Origin: CAZSPL01 sp964608735
GTDB taxonomy: Bacteria; JAJVIF01; JAPKYR01; CAZSPL01
Reading direction: 5' to 3'
Assembly: GCA_964608735.1 (NCBI GenBank)
Contig: CAZSPL010000204.1
Coordinates: forward strand, 1-7,036
Length of the DNA: 7,036 nt
The notes beneath the pieces were generated by a model that worked only from the letters and a program-made list of their open reading frames with translations, was not told where the DNA came from and made no database searches. The position numbers were made by a program, and so were the translations under genes. Positions 5,439-7,036 of the stretch are shown piece by piece (within the stretch, counting starts at the first letter, position 1; every line of letters starts with the position of its first letter).

Positions 5439-6980
5439 ATGCGTTTCACTTCAAAGAGAATCATGACGTTAATTGTAATGGGGGCGCTGTTTGCGGGTAT
5501 CCTCATATTCGCCGGATGCGAGGAGGAGGAGGAATTCCTCAGCCGCGTGGAGATGTCCGGCGAACAAGCCCCGCAATATGAAAAACTCCTCGACATGGAA
5601 TACTGGAACAAGTTCATGGACATGAGCTACGTCACAGGCATGACCATCGAGGGGCAGGACGAGCTCATGGAGCGTATGCTGGATATCATGGGCTACAGCA
5701 ACCTCGTACAGAAGGACGTCAAGGCCACCGTCGCGGACGGCAGGGTGAAGGTCGCGAGCTCGATAGCATATGAGGGAGACGAGGCGGATGACAACATCTA
5801 TGCCCTCTCCACCGGACTGAAACCCGCCAAAGCAAAGCTGCTCCGCGGCTTTGACGCCGAACAGGCGCTGATACTCATCGCCGCGGGGAATCCCAAGGGT
5901 TCGGTTGACGTGTTAATGAAATGGTTCACCGAGAGCCAGTCGTTCAGCGATTACATGGATGCCATAGGCGATTTCGCCAATACGATGGGCGAAACGGGGT
6001 TCAGCTCGGAATTCGACATGGTTTTCACCATGGCCAAGATGACCGCCAAGGGATACTGGTACACCGCCCAGGAAGACTACTGGCCGCTCATCGGCGAAGA
6101 ACTCGTCATCGCCCTCTATGAGAACCCGGATTTCATCGGGTGGGAAGACATCGATTCGTCGGAAACATATTACGAAGGCTCACCCGTACGCCCGCTTATC
6201 GCCCTCGCACTCGGCGAGGACGGCCTGACGGAAAAGGCCAACGACGCGGCGAAGCATTACATCGACATGTTCACCGAGATGATGGGCATGTACAGTTATG
6301 ATGAAGAACCCGTCGAGCGGTACAAGATAGAGACCAAATCGGTTAAGGGCGGGGAGATAAACTTCGTCAATTTCGAGGACGCATTCGCCCTCGCGTGGAT
6401 GGAGCATGACGGCGCGCTCTTCATAAGCGACCTCCAATTCCTCGAAAACCTCGACAACTATTTCGACAGCTCGCGCAAGGCGAAGAATATCCCGAACGTG
6501 TATGGCAGTTTCCTTTCGCTGAACGCCGGCGCGATTGTCGAGAACTTCTACACGCCGTTCGAGGACGATATCCAGGATGAGATTGACATGATGAAGGATA
6601 ACGGTGATGAGAAGATGGCCGATATGCTCGGGGAGATCGTCGGCATGCTCACGCCCGAAGGCGGACTGGGGATTATCACACTATCTCAGACCGTCGACGG
6701 CGCGGCAACCGATTACTATCTCGAAGCGGAACAGCCGGCCGCCGATCTCATGCTCAGGGGCCTGACGCTATTCGAAGCCTGGGCGGAGAGCATGAAAGAG
6801 ATGGCATCCAACGAACACAATTATGTCGATGAATATCTCGAGTTTTACGGTAACGAAGAAATGGAAGGGGATGAGATCGAAGGGAGCGAGATGGAAAGGA
6901 ACGATGATATCGAGGGGCCGGGAGATAACGATAACGACGATGACGACGATGACGACGAGGATGAGGAGGAAGGAGATTAA
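5439..6980 (+). CDS. lipoprotein with glutamate run after the lipid cysteine and acidic C-terminal tail
   Basis: This 513-residue protein has a type II signal peptide: basic residues at 2-7, a hydrophobic core from about 8 to 24 and lipobox FAGC with Cys27. The cysteine is followed at once by five glutamates (28-32). In Bacteroidetes, acidic residues just after the cysteine mark surface export, while in Enterobacteria Asp at +2 retains lipoproteins in the inner membrane; which rule applies here is unknown. The body (about 35-470) is mixed alpha/beta and Met-rich, with no catalytic motif I recognise. Its alternation of an exposed helix and strands recalls uncharacterised DUF3352-type proteins, but that is only a weak guess. 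The last 42 residues hold 26 Asp or Glu, including seven consecutive Asp, and could bind divalent cations or be disordered. It stands alone after a 201-bp gap. Confidence 0.85.
   Translation: MRFTSKRIMTLIVMGALFAGILIFAGCEEEEEFLSRVEMSGEQAPQYEKLLDMEYWNKFMDMSYVTGMTIEGQDELMERMLDIMGYSNLVQKDVKATVADGRVKVASSIAYEGDEADDNIYALSTGLKPAKAKLLRGFDAEQALILIAAGNPKGSVDVLMKWFTESQSFSDYMDAIGDFANTMGETGFSSEFDMVFTMAKMTAKGYWYTAQEDYWPLIGEELVIALYENPDFIGWEDIDSSETYYEGSPVRPLIALALGEDGLTEKANDAAKHYIDMFTEMMGMYSYDEEPVERYKIETKSVKGGEINFVNFEDAFALAWMEHDGALFISDLQFLENLDNYFDSSRKAKNIPNVYGSFLSLNAGAIVENFYTPFEDDIQDEIDMMKDNGDEKMADMLGEIVGMLTPEGGLGIITLSQTVDGAATDYYLEAEQPAADLMLRGLTLFEAWAESMKEMASNEHNYVDEYLEFYGNEEMEGDEIEGSEMERNDDIEGPGDNDNDDDDDDDEDEEEGD
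6924..6977 (+). repeat. GAY/GAR trinucleotide tract coding the acidic tail
   Basis: Eighteen codons are almost all GAT, GAC, GAG or GAA, with two AAC and one GGA. The near-regular GAC-GAT-GAC-GAC order is prone to in-frame slippage, so tail length may vary between strains without breaking the frame. Confidence 0.7.
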
Positions 6981-6982
6981 TC

Positions 6983-7004
6983 CTCCCCCCGCTTGCGGGG
7001 GGAG
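6983..7004. repeat. C6/G6 hairpin element, repeat-like, after the acidic lipoprotein gene
   Basis: CTCCCCCC (6983-6990) pairs perfectly with GGGGGGAG (6997-7004), with a G-C pair closing a CTTG loop. A second G6 run (7010-7015) could compete for the same C6. The element starts three bases after the stop codon, so it could help end or protect the mRNA, but no T-run follows. From memory, such C-run/G-run hairpins with the short TTAGAGGGGGG extension are a common dispersed intergenic type in many bacterial genomes. Confidence 0.6.
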
Positions 7005-7031
7005 TTAGAGGGGGGTCTTCATAAAATCAAC

Positions 7032-7036
7032 GAGGT
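7032..7036 (+). promoter_or_regulatory. possible ribosome binding site of a gene beyond the window
   Basis: The window ends in GAGGT after an A-rich stretch, the form of a Shine-Dalgarno site. Any start codon would lie outside the window. Confidence 0.25.

Noticed and set aside
5520..5549. Internal GAGGAGGAGGAGG as a ribosome binding site with a downstream GTG start
   Set aside because: The run simply codes the glutamates after the lipid cysteine; the GTG is 13 or more bases away and would remove the signal peptide.

Overview
This 7.0 kb GC-rich window carries five complete protein-coding genes, all on the + strand, and no RNA gene, transposase, CRISPR array or phage gene that I can recognise. 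The style is that of a chromosomal region from a Gram-negative environmental bacterium, perhaps of a poorly characterised phylum. The reasons are two large, fast-diverging lipoproteins with type II signal peptides, GC-rich third codon positions, Shine-Dalgarno sites of the AGGAGG type, and intergenic gaps of 100-270 bp rich in inverted repeats. I cannot place the organism more precisely from this sequence.

Layout. Bases 1-165 are a leader with a possible extended -10 element. 166-948 encodes a DUF72/YecE-family protein. After a 151-bp gap with a promoter-like site inside an inverted repeat, 1100-3511 encodes an 803-residue lipoprotein with an N-terminal beta-rich region, a TIG/IPT-like domain and a C-terminal propeller-like region. 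A 268-bp gap (3512-3779) holds several inverted repeats. Next is a tight two-gene unit: a metallo-beta-lactamase-fold hydrolase starting at TTG (3780-4604), whose stop codon directly abuts the start of a CPBP-family membrane protease-like protein (4605-5237). After a 201-bp gap with a perfect TATAAT, 5439-6980 encodes a 513-residue lipoprotein with glutamates right after the lipid cysteine and a very acidic tail. The window ends in a C6/G6 hairpin element of repeat type and what may be the ribosome binding site of the next gene.

How the genes work together. Only the MBL/CPBP pair has the spacing of an operon. The two lipoprotein genes are not adjacent, but they share a 12-base ribosome-binding block and similar -10 sequences, so they may be expressed in a similar way. 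The DUF72 gene looks independent. I see no convincing multi-gene defence, secretion or biosynthetic system. The points most worth checking are the lipoprotein architectures, the structured intergenic DNA and the coupled MBL/CPBP pair.
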